Below the pieces are notes generated by a model. It was not told the DNA's origin. It saw only the letters and a program-made list of their open reading frames with translations, and searched no databases. Made by a program: the position numbers and the translations under genes. 64,000 nucleotides of DNA from Paenibacillus sp. PL91 (GTDB lineage: Bacteria; Bacillota; Bacilli; Paenibacillales; Paenibacillaceae): positions 1 through 64,000 of the forward strand of contig NZ_JABBYG020000010.1 of NCBI RefSeq assembly GCF_012935325.2. Reading direction: 5' to 3'. This document shows, one piece after another, positions 32,869 to 42,229 of the stretch. How positions within the stretch are numbered: position 1 is the stretch's first letter; every line of letters starts with the position of its first letter.

Positions 32869-35238
32869 GTGGGACCTAGTAAATCGAAAGGTCGTCGGCT
32901 GCCCTTGCTTCCGCTAAGAGGGCTACTCGTTTATCCCAGCATGGTGCTCCACCTTGATGTGGGTAGGGACAAATCGGTTCGTGCGTTAGAACGCGCGATG
33001 GTCGAAGATCATATGATATTGCTTTGTTCACAGTCTGAAGTGAACATTGAGGAGCCGACGGAGGAAGATATTTATAAAGTCGGCACCATTGCAAAGGTAA
33101 GGCAGATGCTGAAGCTGCCTAACGGTACGATCCGCGTGCTCGTGGAGGGTGTTACGCGCGCGGAGATTTTGGACTATTTGCCGAATGACGAGTTTTACGA
33201 GGTATCGGTTCGAGAATTGCCGGAGCAGGAGACGGACGATCCAGAAGTGGATGCCCTTATGCGCTCCGTATTAAATCAATTCGAGCATTATATATCGTTG
33301 TCGAAGAAGGTTACGCCGGAGACGTATGCGGCCGTATCGGACATCGATGATCCGGGCCGCCTTGCGGATGTTATTACAAGCCATTTATCGCTCAAGATCA
33401 AGGATAAGCAGGACATTCTTGAAACGGTCGATGTCGGCGAGCGCCTCGAGAGGCTGCTTGATATTTTGAACAACGAGCGCGAGGTGCTTGAGCTCGAGCG
33501 CAAAATAAACCAACGCGTCAAGAAGCAAATGGAGAAGACGCAGAAGGAATATTATTTGCGCGAGCAGATGAAGGCGATCCAAAAGGAGCTTGGCGAGAAG
33601 GAAGGCCGCGCTGGCGAGGTAGAGGAGCTGCGGTCGCAGCTGGCTGAAGCGGGCGTGCCGGAGCATGTGAAGGAGAAGATCGAGAAGGAAATCGATCGGC
33701 TCGAGAAGATGCCCTCTACCTCTGCGGAGGGCGGCGTTATCCGCAATTATATCGACTGGCTTCTTTCCCTGCCTTGGAATAAGACGACGGATGACGATCT
33801 GAGCCTCAGCAAAGCAGAAGCTATTCTCAATGATGACCATTACGGCCTAGAGAAGCCGAAGGAGCGGGTGCTCGAATATTTGGCGGTGCAGCAGCTTGTC
33901 AAGCAATTGAAGGGACCCATTCTTTGCTTGGTTGGGCCTCCTGGCGTCGGCAAAACGTCGCTTGCCCGTTCAATCGCGAAGTCGCTTGGACGCAAATTTG
34001 TTCGCATCTCGCTAGGTGGCGTGCGCGATGAAGCGGAAATCCGCGGTCACCGTCGTACTTATGTTGGCGCCATGCCGGGAAGAATCATCCAAGGAATGAA
34101 GACCGCGGGCTCGCTAAATCCGGTGTTCCTGCTTGATGAGATCGACAAAATGGCGATGGACTTCCGCGGAGATCCGGCATCAGCGCTACTAGAGGTGCTA
34201 GATCCGGAGCAAAACAATACGTTCAGCGACCATTTTGTCGAGGTGCCATTCAATTTGTCCAATGTCATGTTCGTGACAACAGCTAATGCGATGCACAATA
34301 TTCCTCGTCCGCTGCTGGATCGGATGGAAGTGTTGTACATTCCTGGCTATACCGAGCTTGAGAAGCTGCAGATCGGCAATCGTTATTTGCTGCCGAAGCA
34401 GAAGAAGGAGCATGGCCTAACCGAGGAGCAGCTAATCATTTCGGAAGAAGTGCTGCTGCAGCTGGTTCGGGAGTATACGCGGGAATCCGGCGTTCGGAAT
34501 TTGGAGCAGCAAATCGCAGCGGTATGCCGGAAGGCAGCGAAGCATTTTGTATCTAAGGAGCAGGAGGAAGCGCCAGAGCCGCTAGAGGTTACGAGCGATC
34601 TGCTTAAGGAGTGGCTTGGACCTGCCAAATTCCGTTATGGCCTCGCAGAAAGCGAGAACCAAATCGGCGCGGTGACCGGTTTGGCATGGACGGAAGTTGG
34701 CGGAGATACGCTTGTTATCGAGGTTACGGTAATGCCGGGTAGCGGAAAGCTAACGTTAACTGGTAAACTAGGTGATGTCATGAAGGAATCCGCGCAAGCT
34801 GCGTTCAGCTATACGCGCTCGAAAGCGATCGAGCTGGGCATTGACCCAGGCTTCCATGAGAAAAACGACATTCATATCCATATCCCAGAGGGAGCCATTC
34901 CTAAGGATGGTCCATCCGCGGGCATTACCATTGCAACAGCGCTTATTTCAGCTCTTACGAATCGCTATGTGAATAAGGAAGTGGCGATGACAGGCGAAAT
35001 AACGCTCAGAGGCCGTGTGCTTCCGATTGGCGGTTTGAAAGAAAAATCGCTTGCCGCGCATCGTGCAGGCATTCGCAAGGTGCTGTTGCCGAAAGAAAAT
35101 GAACGGGATCTACGGGATATTCCCGATAGCGTGCGCAATGATATGCAATTTTTTCCTGTCAGTCATATGGATGAAGTGCTGCAGCATGCGTTGCTTCCGA
35201 TTCAAACGGAGGAGAAGGCAGGTACATCGATTTTATGA
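32869..35238 (+). CDS. lon: Endopeptidase La (LonA)
   Basis: A 789-residue cytosolic ATP-dependent protease. The N-terminal substrate-binding domain opens 'LPLLPLRGLLVYPSMVLHLDVGR'. A coiled segment (about 190-260) precedes the AAA+ domain, with Walker A GPPGVGKTS at about 356 and Walker B VFLLDEIDK. The catalytic dyad is Ser683 in KDGPSAGIT and Lys in GGLKEKSLAA. GTG start with GGAGGTG at 32857. The stop overlaps engB by ATGA. Confidence 0.98.
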   Translation: MGPSKSKGRRLPLLPLRGLLVYPSMVLHLDVGRDKSVRALERAMVEDHMILLCSQSEVNIEEPTEEDIYKVGTIAKVRQMLKLPNGTIRVLVEGVTRAEILDYLPNDEFYEVSVRELPEQETDDPEVDALMRSVLNQFEHYISLSKKVTPETYAAVSDIDDPGRLADVITSHLSLKIKDKQDILETVDVGERLERLLDILNNEREVLELERKINQRVKKQMEKTQKEYYLREQMKAIQKELGEKEGRAGEVEELRSQLAEAGVPEHVKEKIEKEIDRLEKMPSTSAEGGVIRNYIDWLLSLPWNKTTDDDLSLSKAEAILNDDHYGLEKPKERVLEYLAVQQLVKQLKGPILCLVGPPGVGKTSLARSIAKSLGRKFVRISLGGVRDEAEIRGHRRTYVGAMPGRIIQGMKTAGSLNPVFLLDEIDKMAMDFRGDPASALLEVLDPEQNNTFSDHFVEVPFNLSNVMFVTTANAMHNIPRPLLDRMEVLYIPGYTELEKLQIGNRYLLPKQKKEHGLTEEQLIISEEVLLQLVREYTRESGVRNLEQQIAAVCRKAAKHFVSKEQEEAPEPLEVTSDLLKEWLGPAKFRYGLAESENQIGAVTGLAWTEVGGDTLVIEVTVMPGSGKLTLTGKLGDVMKESAQAAFSYTRSKAIELGIDPGFHEKNDIHIHIPEGAIPKDGPSAGITIATALISALTNRYVNKEVAMTGEITLRGRVLPIGGLKEKSLAAHRAGIRKVLLPKENERDLRDIPDSVRNDMQFFPVSHMDEVLQHALLPIQTEEKAGTSIL

Positions 35239-35822
35239 AAATTACACAAGCTCAGTTCGTCATCAGTGCAGTAAAACCCCATCAATACCCAGAGGACGCC
35301 TTGCCAGAGATAGCTCTGGCAGGGCGTTCGAATGTCGGAAAATCTTCATTGATCAACAAACTGATTTTACGCAAAAACTTAGCGCGTACGAGCTCGCAGC
35401 CGGGCAAGACGCAGCAGCTCAACTATTACCGGGTCAATGATCTAATCTATTTGGTCGATTTTCCGGGTTATGGGTATGCCAAGGTATCCAAGACACAGCG
35501 CGTGCAGTTTGGTGAAATGATCGAACGCTACATTCGCGATCGCGAGCCACTTAAGCTGCAGCTGCTTGTCATCGATATTCGCCATGAGCCATCGCAGCAG
35601 GATCAACAAATGTACAAATGGCTGAAGCATTACGAAATTCCGACCTGCATCGTCGCAACGAAGGCGGATAAAATTCCGAAGTCCAAATGGGACAAACATA
35701 TCAAGATGATTAAAAAGACGCTGGAGGCAGATCCACGCGATTCCGTCGTCTTATTTTCCTCTGAATTGGGCATCGGACGGGAGCAGCTTTGGGATATCAT
35801 TAACGAAGCGATTGCAACATAA
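35235..35822 (+). CDS. engB: Ribosome biogenesis GTP-binding protein EngB (YsxC/YihA)
   Basis: A 195-residue essential GTPase for 50S subunit assembly. G1 is GRSNVGKSS (31-39), G2 region TSSQPGKTQQ, G3 VDFPGYG, G4 ATKADK and G5 FSSELG. Start overlaps the lonA stop by four bases, as the B. subtilis order lonA-ysxC predicts. Confidence 0.97.
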   Translation: MKITQAQFVISAVKPHQYPEDALPEIALAGRSNVGKSSLINKLILRKNLARTSSQPGKTQQLNYYRVNDLIYLVDFPGYGYAKVSKTQRVQFGEMIERYIRDREPLKLQLLVIDIRHEPSQQDQQMYKWLKHYEIPTCIVATKADKIPKSKWDKHIKMIKKTLEADPRDSVVLFSSELGIGREQLWDIINEAIAT

Positions 35823-36035
35823 GGTAGCAAGTGCAGCAAGTTATGATATAAAGCAGAGGATACAGTGAAAAAGTCGGCATTCCTCGTGAATTCTACCGTT
35901 ATTTTGTGGAATATGCGAGAATATCGGGGATGGACGACAGGAATAAAATGTTCGGATCACGTATAATATACTTAAGCAACAAGACCAAAGTACAAAGACC
36001 AAACCGTGCAAGTTCAAAGAATTGAGGAGATTTTT

Positions 36036-36626
36036 ATGGCTAAGCGGCTAGCCACAGAGTATGTAAATGCCAAACTGCAATTGACGAATGAAGAGATGGC
36101 TGAGTTTATCCGTTTATTTGAAGAGCAGCAAATTCGCCTTCAGGTGCTAGTGCTCGATAATGGAAATCAGGAGCTCGTTCTCGAAGATGTAGCAGGGAGG
36201 GAAGAAGTCCGACTGACCTTTGAACGTCAACAAGACTATTATGTATGCGTACTATCTTGCCGTCTTGTTCAACCGAGGCTGACCAATGCCATGCGAAAAG
36301 CAGTATCTGCTTTCCGCGGGAACGCGATCGTCAACCGAATCTACAGTCATTATACGATGATCTATCATTATAAGAACGGTTCCGTTCACCAAATTGTCGA
36401 AAGCTCTAAGACCGGCGACCGTGTCGTATTCGAGTTTAAGGATACGCTAGGCCAATTGGAGCGCGTGTTCCACAGTCGTCTGATTGAGCGTGAGATTGGT
36501 CTTCTGGGCAGCGCAGTCAATGAGTTGCTTGATCTTCGCAACCAAACGAAGGACGCGGATGAAATTGGCAAGATCGATGAGCGATTGACCGATTTGACTC
36601 GAAAGCTCTTCGCGCTAGAAGCGTAA
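36036..36626 (+). CDS. Conserved protein of unknown function between engB and speD
   Basis: A 196-residue charged soluble protein without signal or membrane segments. It starts MAKRLATEYVNAKLQL and ends in a probable helical pair with 'LDLRNQTKDADEIGKIDERLTDLTRKLFAL'. No catalytic motif is recognisable. The frame is open from 36006, but GAGGAG at 36024-36029 serves the ATG at 36036. It stands alone, with a 213-bp gap before it and a strong terminator after. Position and length suggest a genus-conserved gene; I do not know its function. Confidence 0.75.
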   Translation: MAKRLATEYVNAKLQLTNEEMAEFIRLFEEQQIRLQVLVLDNGNQELVLEDVAGREEVRLTFERQQDYYVCVLSCRLVQPRLTNAMRKAVSAFRGNAIVNRIYSHYTMIYHYKNGSVHQIVESSKTGDRVVFEFKDTLGQLERVFHSRLIEREIGLLGSAVNELLDLRNQTKDADEIGKIDERLTDLTRKLFALEA

Positions 36627-36651
36627 TGAAGCAAGTTCAATAAGGAATAGG

Positions 36652-36682
36652 GAAGCCGCTGTAGCGGCTTCTCTTTTTTTTT
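36652..36682 (+). terminator. Terminator after the unknown gene at 36036
   Basis: GAAGCCGCT pairs with AGCGGCTTC over a two-base gap and is followed by a nine-T run. Confidence 0.9.
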
Positions 36683-36795
36683 CCTAATATTACACTGGTG
36701 ATAAGTGCAACATATTTCACTCTTTTGCAGTTAGTAACTGGGTATAGCGATTTGGATGACACCTAAGATACTAGACATAAAGAGGAGATGGACTT

Positions 36796-37479
36796 ATGTT
36801 AAACCAAACAAGACGATTCAAACAGTTTGCAATCGGCATTTCCTTTGCGATTGCCTTATCATTAACAGCCTGCAGCAATGACGAGTCGAGCGCAAATCCG
36901 ACTCCGCCGCCAGCAACGGAGGCTCCTGCCGAACAGCCAAGCACCGAACCAACCAATGAACCTGCAGTTAAACCGAGCACAGAGCCATCACAGCAGCCAG
37001 GCGAATCAGCAGGCACAGACAATGGCGAAGCAGGTAGCGGGACACAAATCGGCGTGCTGATTGGCTCGATATATGATTTGGCCAAGGAAGGGAAGGTTGC
37101 AGGCAGCGACTATGCCGCGCACATCGCTCTTTATGATGATATTGAGAAAAAATGGGGCAAGGCGGATGATAATGAATCGGCTGGAAAAGGCATGTATGCA
37201 ACTTATGTGGACAAAGGCATTACCTTTGGCTATAACAAAGGAATGGTCGTATTTGATGTAAGGTCCTATTCAGACAAGCTTCAAGTGATTACGTTAAAGG
37301 ATCTTGAGATTGCTCTGGGCAGCGCGGACGAGAAGTCAGTAAACGGTACGGACGAAATTTACACATACCAAGTGAATAAACAGTATCAGCTTAAATTTAT
37401 TATTGCGAAAGCTACAGGAAAGGTCGATCATATCTCCGTAATCAGCCCTGAGGATACTAAAAATAATATGGCGGGGTAA
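36796..37479 (+). CDS. Lipoprotein, DUF4309-like (YjgB type)
   Basis: A 227-residue lipoprotein. The signal peptide ends SLTAC, lipidated at Cys26. A Pro/Glu/Thr/Ser-rich linker (about 30-78) leads to a C-terminal domain of about 145 residues that starts 'IGVLIGSIYDLAKEGKVAGSDYAA' and includes 'VEKKWGKAD'-like and 'VDKGITFGYNKGMVVFDVRSY' segments, as in DUF4309/YjgB proteins. Role unknown. AAGAGGAG precedes the ATG; the gene appears to be monocistronic. Confidence 0.82.
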   Translation: MLNQTRRFKQFAIGISFAIALSLTACSNDESSANPTPPPATEAPAEQPSTEPTNEPAVKPSTEPSQQPGESAGTDNGEAGSGTQIGVLIGSIYDLAKEGKVAGSDYAAHIALYDDIEKKWGKADDNESAGKGMYATYVDKGITFGYNKGMVVFDVRSYSDKLQVITLKDLEIALGSADEKSVNGTDEIYTYQVNKQYQLKFIIAKATGKVDHISVISPEDTKNNMAG

Positions 37480-37640
37480 GCGGAGCTGCTGTAGCGGGAT
37501 AAGCTTACCTGTCATACATTGAAAACGGGGCTGGCGTATAAGCTTTTCCAAACCGAAATAAAAAAAAGTATTGCAATTATTTCGGATAGATGTTATTTTT
37601 ATTCTCGTTGAAAAGATTGTTGATGATAATAATAGGAACC

Positions 37641-37708
37641 AGGATTCACTCAGGACATAGTTATGTTGCGAGAGATTAATCCCTCGAGAAGTGAATGACG
37701 TAGGTCCT
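37641..37708 (+). promoter_or_regulatory. Candidate structured leader of speD
   Basis: In the 280-nt gap before speD, ATTCACT (37644-37650) can pair with AGTGAAT (37690-37696), and AGGAC (37652-37656) with GTCCT (37704-37708). In between, CGAGAGATT can pair with AATCCCTCG. The first two pairings interlock, so they form either a pseudoknot or two alternative folds. No known riboswitch class was recognised. Confidence 0.35.
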
Positions 37709-37759
37709 AGCGGATGAAATTTTTCAAACATTTTATTCCTAGGAAGGGGGAACCGAAAG

Positions 37760-38158
37760 ATGGAATACTCAACTTTCGGAAGACACGTTGCTGTTGATAC
37801 TTGGGGTGTAGACTTTGATCTACTGAACAGCGCTGAATTTTTGCAATCACACATGGTAGAGGCTGCTGAAGCATGTGGTGCTACTGTATTGTCAGTTCAA
37901 GCAAAACAATTCGATCCTCAAGGCGCAACTGTACTCGTGATGCTGTCGGAGAGTCACCTCTCGATTCATACGTATCCAGAGAGAGGCTTTGCCGCGCTAG
38001 ACTGTTATACCTGCGGTGAAACTGTAGATCCTCAGCTTGCGATCGACTACATGCTCGCTGTATTGAAGCCAAAAGCGACTTATGCGAAGAAGCTTGTACG
38101 TGGTATGGGTGAACTGCAAGTGGAAGAACCGAAAATGAAACAAACTGAGCTCGTTTAA
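37760..38158 (+). CDS. speD: S-adenosylmethionine decarboxylase proenzyme
   Basis: A 132-residue proenzyme for polyamine synthesis. It decarboxylates SAM to supply aminopropyl groups for spermidine. The self-cleavage motif SESHLSIHTYPE is present; Ser65 after Glu64 becomes the pyruvoyl group. YTCG further on holds the catalytic Cys. GGAAGGGGG precedes the ATG. No speE is adjacent. The long gap upstream carries a possible RNA structure. Confidence 0.95.
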   Translation: MEYSTFGRHVAVDTWGVDFDLLNSAEFLQSHMVEAAEACGATVLSVQAKQFDPQGATVLVMLSESHLSIHTYPERGFAALDCYTCGETVDPQLAIDYMLAVLKPKATYAKKLVRGMGELQVEEPKMKQTELV

Positions 38159-38184
38159 GAGCTTTAAAACTTATCGATCATAGC

Positions 38185-38220
38185 GAAATAACCATGGATT
38201 TCATCCATGGTTATTTCTTT
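38185..38220 (+). terminator. Terminator after speD
   Basis: GAAATAACCATGGA pairs perfectly with TCCATGGTTATTTC around a five-base loop, then a short T-run. Confidence 0.8.
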
Positions 38221-38294
38221 GCATGAAAAGGGAATAATGATTGTGTACTTTTCAAATATTATTCATAAATGAACATTATCTGAATGTCCAACTA

Positions 38295-38311
38295 TGCTAT
38301 AATTATCGTTA
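38295..38311 (+). promoter_or_regulatory. hemA promoter with weak PerR-like box
   Basis: TGCTATAAT (38295-38303) is an extended -10. The 15 bases 38297-38311 match the PerR box TTATAATnATTATAA at 10 of 14 fixed positions. In B. subtilis the hemA operon is repressed by PerR, but AT-rich -10 sequence alone can give such a score. Confidence 0.45.
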
Positions 38312-38356
38312 ACATCAAGGCAAAGACGCACTAGAGAAGGAGGCAGGTGACCGCGC

Positions 38357-39739
38357 ATGCACATTATCGCAGTTGGACTGAATTATCGAACGGCTCCCGT
38401 AGAAGTAAGAGAACAGTTCGCTTTCGCGGAACGGGATTTGCCGGAGGCATTAATACAGCTCATTCAGACACAAAGCATCATGGAATGTGTCATAGTAGCG
38501 ACCTGCAATCGTACGGAGCTATACGCAGTTGTAGACAGGCACCATCTATGTGGACATTACATTCGCAGCTTTATGGAAAAGTGGTTTAAATTGCCTAGAC
38601 AGCAATTTACGAACCATTTATATATGTATGAGGACGAGAAGGCGATCGATCATCTGTTCCGGGTAACGAGCGGGCTGGATTCGATGGTCATTGGCGAAAC
38701 TCAAATATTGGGACAAGTGAAAAACGCATTTTTGCTTGCACAGCAGCAGAAAACGACAGGTACCGTATTCAACATGCTGTTTAAGCAAGCTGTTACGATG
38801 GCCAAGCGTGCTCATTCCGAGACGACGATCGGCGAATCGGCTGTTTCTGTCAGCTACGCTGCGGTAGAGCTGGGGAAACGGATTTTTGGCCAATTCAACA
38901 AAAAAACAGTAATGGTTATCGGCGCTGGCGAGACGAGCGAGCTTACGGCCAAGCACTTATACGCGAACGGCGCTGACCGCGTTGTCGTTGTGAACCGGAC
39001 TTATGAGCGCGCTGCAAAGCTGGCGGATAAATTTAACGGCTCTGCCTGGTCTATGGAAGAGGCGGCTGAGAAGCTGCATGAAGCGGACATTATCATCAGC
39101 TCGACAGGCTCGGACGGTTACGTGCTGACACGTCAGCAGGTTGCATCAGCGATGCAGCGTCGCAAGGCAAAGCCGCTGTTCATGATCGACATTGCGGTTC
39201 CGCGTGATTTGGACCCATCGATTGCTGCGGTGGAAAATGTGTTCTTATACGATATTGATGACTTGGAGGGCATTGTGGAAAGTAATCTGGAGCATCGCCG
39301 CCAAGAAGCATCCAAAATCGAAGCCATGATCGCCGAGGAGATCGACCTGTTCGAGCAGTGGTATAAAACGCTTGGCGTCGTTCCGCTTATTAGATCGCTG
39401 CAAACGAAAGCAGCCAGCATTCATGAGGAAACGATGAACAGCTTGACGAATAAGCTTCCGGATCTTGGCGAGCATGAGCTTAAAGTAATCCGCAAGCTAA
39501 CGAAGAGCATCGTTAACCAGATGATGCAGGACCCGATTTTGCGTATCAAAGAAATGGCCGGCGAGAAACGAGCAGATGAAGCGATGGACATGTTTGTCAA
39601 GCTGTTCGCGCTCGAGGATGAGCTTACCAAAACGCGTCAAGCTGAGCTTGAAGCGGCATCAGCTGCTGTCGCTGCAGAAAAAAAGAAAATCGTTCAACCC
39701 CATGCAGCAGCGGCGGTATTAGCACCTATTACAAGATAG
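38357..39739 (+). CDS. hemA: Glutamyl-tRNA reductase
   Basis: A 460-residue enzyme for the first committed step of C5 haem synthesis: glutamyl-tRNA(Glu) to glutamate-1-semialdehyde with NADPH. Nucleophile Cys50 lies in VATCNRTELYA. The NADPH domain has VIGAGETSELTAKHL, and the C-terminal dimerisation helix is long and Ala/Glu-rich. AAGGAGG lies upstream of the ATG. It is the first gene of the hem operon. Confidence 0.97.
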   Translation: MHIIAVGLNYRTAPVEVREQFAFAERDLPEALIQLIQTQSIMECVIVATCNRTELYAVVDRHHLCGHYIRSFMEKWFKLPRQQFTNHLYMYEDEKAIDHLFRVTSGLDSMVIGETQILGQVKNAFLLAQQQKTTGTVFNMLFKQAVTMAKRAHSETTIGESAVSVSYAAVELGKRIFGQFNKKTVMVIGAGETSELTAKHLYANGADRVVVVNRTYERAAKLADKFNGSAWSMEEAAEKLHEADIIISSTGSDGYVLTRQQVASAMQRRKAKPLFMIDIAVPRDLDPSIAAVENVFLYDIDDLEGIVESNLEHRRQEASKIEAMIAEEIDLFEQWYKTLGVVPLIRSLQTKAASIHEETMNSLTNKLPDLGEHELKVIRKLTKSIVNQMMQDPILRIKEMAGEKRADEAMDMFVKLFALEDELTKTRQAELEAASAAVAAEKKKIVQPHAAAAVLAPITR

Positions 39740-39761
39740 ATGGCCGCAATGTGGAGGAACT

Positions 39762-40574
39762 ATGGTGACGCAAAACTTTTTATATGATGCGATACTTTAT
39801 ATTTACGCCCTGAGCCTCCTGTTTTATTTCTCCGACTTCATTAACGCAAGTCGGAGAGCGAAACGGGTGGGTGCAGGGCTGCTTATTTTTGTTTGGGTAT
39901 TGCAGACTGGTTATTTGGTTGCTCGCATCGTGTCCCATTTGCAAATGACCGAAATAACGACGTTTGAGTATTGGCTTTGCTTTTCATGGTTATTGGTCAC
40001 GATATCGTTAGTCATCAGCCGATTTATAAAAATTGATTTTGTCGTATTTTTCGTCAATGTAATAGGCTTTGCGGTGTTAGCGCTCAATCTCTATAGCAGT
40101 CCTGGAAACGGTGAATCGCTAGAGGTTTGGAAAACGACAAGAGAGCTATTATATATTCATATCAGTCTTATAATGTGCGCTTATGCGGCGCTGACACTTG
40201 GCGCTTTGTTCGCTGGCATGTATATGTTCCTGCATAATCAATTGAAACGAAAACGGTGGACGAACTTCGTTCGCAGACTGCCGAGCTTAGATGCGATTGA
40301 GCGTTATGGCGATCGGGCCGTTATTATCGGTGTTCCGCTGCTTGCGATGTCGCTCGCCATTGCGGTTACTTCGTTGCTTGTTGAAGGACGAGCCGGGCTG
40401 CTGCTGGATTGGAAAGTGCTCTCTTCACTTGGAACATTGATTATGTATGTGATTTATGTGTATCAGAGAGCGATGCTGAGAAGGCCAGGGCTGCAATTAG
40501 CCCGTTTGTATATATTTTCGTTTGGCTTGCTGCTTTTGAATTTATTTTCTAATTACTTTTCTTCTTTTCACTAG
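39762..40574 (+). CDS. hemX: HemX-type membrane protein (cytochrome c assembly family)
   Basis: A 270-residue membrane protein with about eight hydrophobic segments, CcsA/HemX family. In B. subtilis HemX lowers the cellular amount of HemA. Here, as there, it follows hemA (22 bp gap). GTG at 39765 is an alternative start with better spacing to GGAGG at 39753-39757. Confidence 0.9.
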   Translation: MVTQNFLYDAILYIYALSLLFYFSDFINASRRAKRVGAGLLIFVWVLQTGYLVARIVSHLQMTEITTFEYWLCFSWLLVTISLVISRFIKIDFVVFFVNVIGFAVLALNLYSSPGNGESLEVWKTTRELLYIHISLIMCAYAALTLGALFAGMYMFLHNQLKRKRWTNFVRRLPSLDAIERYGDRAVIIGVPLLAMSLAIAVTSLLVEGRAGLLLDWKVLSSLGTLIMYVIYVYQRAMLRRPGLQLARLYIFSFGLLLLNLFSNYFSSFH

Positions 40575-40608
40575 TGAGGGAGCGAGGCAGCAGGGAGGTA
40601 TAGCCCAG

Positions 40609-41253
40609 ATGAATGGATATTATCCGGTCGTCTTGCAGTTAAAAGGCAAACGCTGCGTTGTCATTGGAGGCGGGAGCATCGCGCAGCGAAAGCTGCTTGG
40701 GCTTCTGGAAGCGGGAGCGGACGAGGTATGGGTCATTAGCCCAACCTTCACTCCAAAAATCGAAAGGCTAGCCGAAGAGGGAAAGATCCTCTGTTTCCAG
40801 CGAGAGTACAGCGAAGCTGACTTGCGGGGAGCATGGCTTGTTTTTGCGGCAACCAATGACAGCCTTGTGAATGCAGAGGTAGCGGCCGCCGGGGAGCAGC
40901 TTGGCGTTCTCGTAAACGCGGCGGATGAATCAAAGAGCAGCTCATTTATTTCTCCCTCTGTTGTAAGAAGAGGCGATTTATTGCTGGCGGTTACGGCTTC
41001 TGGCGCAAGCCCCGCATTGTCGCAGCAGATCAAGCAGGAGCTGGAAGCGCAGTACGGGCCGCAATATGAAGAGATAACAAATCGGCTTCGGCGTTTACGC
41101 GAGCTTGTACGAAGCAGAGTGTTGGATGAGCAGGATAGGCAAACCGTTTTGAAGCTTGCAGCCGAGGAGGCTGTGCAGCAGAGGAGAAACAGCTTTGACA
41201 TCGATGAATGGCTGCAGAGCTTGCTTCATCGGATAGACAGGGGGCTTACATAA
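40609..41253 (+). CDS. Precorrin-2 dehydrogenase / sirohydrochlorin ferrochelatase-like (Met8 family)
   Basis: A 214-residue protein with an N-terminal Rossmann fold (VVIGGGSIAQRKLLGLLEAGA) and the family segment 'VNAADESKSSSFISPSVVRRGDLLLAVTASGASPALSQQIK'. Such proteins oxidise precorrin-2 to sirohydrochlorin, and some also insert iron to make siroheme. Located between hemX and hemC, it would use the precorrin-2 made by the CobA domain two genes downstream. The stop overlaps the hemC start by one base. Confidence 0.9.
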   Translation: MNGYYPVVLQLKGKRCVVIGGGSIAQRKLLGLLEAGADEVWVISPTFTPKIERLAEEGKILCFQREYSEADLRGAWLVFAATNDSLVNAEVAAAGEQLGVLVNAADESKSSSFISPSVVRRGDLLLAVTASGASPALSQQIKQELEAQYGPQYEEITNRLRRLRELVRSRVLDEQDRQTVLKLAAEEAVQQRRNSFDIDEWLQSLLHRIDRGLT

Positions 41254-42224
41254 TGGCAACGGTAAATGAAGGGCAAAGAGTCATCGTTGTAGGAACAAGG
41301 CAAAGCGCGCTCGCTTTGACGCAGACGGGTCAAGTGATCGAGGAGCTGAAGCGAATCAGCGAGAAGCATGGCTTCGATTACACGTTTGAAGTGAAAAAAA
41401 TAGTGACAAAGGGCGATCGTATTCTGGATGTCACTCTGTCCAAGGTAGGCGGCAAGGGATTATTCGTAAAAGAAATTGAACAAGCGCTCGTAGACGGCGT
41501 TATCGACATGGCTGTACATAGCATGAAGGATATGCCTTACGCGCTACCGGAAGGCCTGATTAACGGCGCCATTCCGAAACGTGTGGATCCTAGGGATTGC
41601 CTCGTTATGCGTGAAGGAGGCAGCTTGGACGATTTGCCGCTAGGCGCCCGGGTGGGTACTAGCAGCCTGCGCCGCTCCAGCCAGCTCAAAAATGCGAGGC
41701 CGGATCTTCAGCTCGAATCCATTCGCGGCAACATCGATTCCCGCATTCGCAAGCTGGAAACCGAAGGCTTTGACGCGGTGGTGCTTGCTGCCGCAGGCCT
41801 TACGCGCATGGGATGGCAGGACCGCATTTCCTCGAATATTCCTGTGGATGTGTGCCTGCCTGCCGTAGGACAAGGCGCGCTTGGCATTGAATGCCGCGAG
41901 GATGACGTGCAAATAAGGGAATTGCTGTCCCTGATTAATGATAATGAGACGGAACTGACCGTACGCGCGGAGCGCAGCTTTCTTGGTACACTGAACGGAG
42001 GCTGCCAAGTCCCAATTGGAGCTTATTGTGTACTCGGCGAAGAAGACGGCGGACCAAACGGCAAGCGCCAGCTCGTTATGACGGGAATGGTCGGTTCGCC
42101 AGACGGAACAACACTGCTGAAGGAAGTGAAGCAGGGTACGGACCCCGAGCAGCTTGGACGGGATGTAGCTGCTGCACTCATCGAACGTGGTGCAGACCGC
42201 ATTTTAGCTGAAATTGGGGAGTGA
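41253..42224 (+). CDS. hemC: Hydroxymethylbilane synthase
   Basis: A 323-residue porphobilinogen deaminase that joins four porphobilinogens. VVGTRQSALALTQT opens the fold, Arg/Lys-rich 'GTSSLRRSSQL' is the substrate site, and Cys251 in GGCQVPIGAY carries the dipyrromethane cofactor. The frame is open from 41208 inside the previous gene, but AGGGGG at 41239 supports the ATG at 41253. Confidence 0.96.
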   Translation: MATVNEGQRVIVVGTRQSALALTQTGQVIEELKRISEKHGFDYTFEVKKIVTKGDRILDVTLSKVGGKGLFVKEIEQALVDGVIDMAVHSMKDMPYALPEGLINGAIPKRVDPRDCLVMREGGSLDDLPLGARVGTSSLRRSSQLKNARPDLQLESIRGNIDSRIRKLETEGFDAVVLAAAGLTRMGWQDRISSNIPVDVCLPAVGQGALGIECREDDVQIRELLSLINDNETELTVRAERSFLGTLNGGCQVPIGAYCVLGEEDGGPNGKRQLVMTGMVGSPDGTTLLKEVKQGTDPEQLGRDVAAALIERGADRILAEIGE

Positions 42225-42229
42225 CAGGC

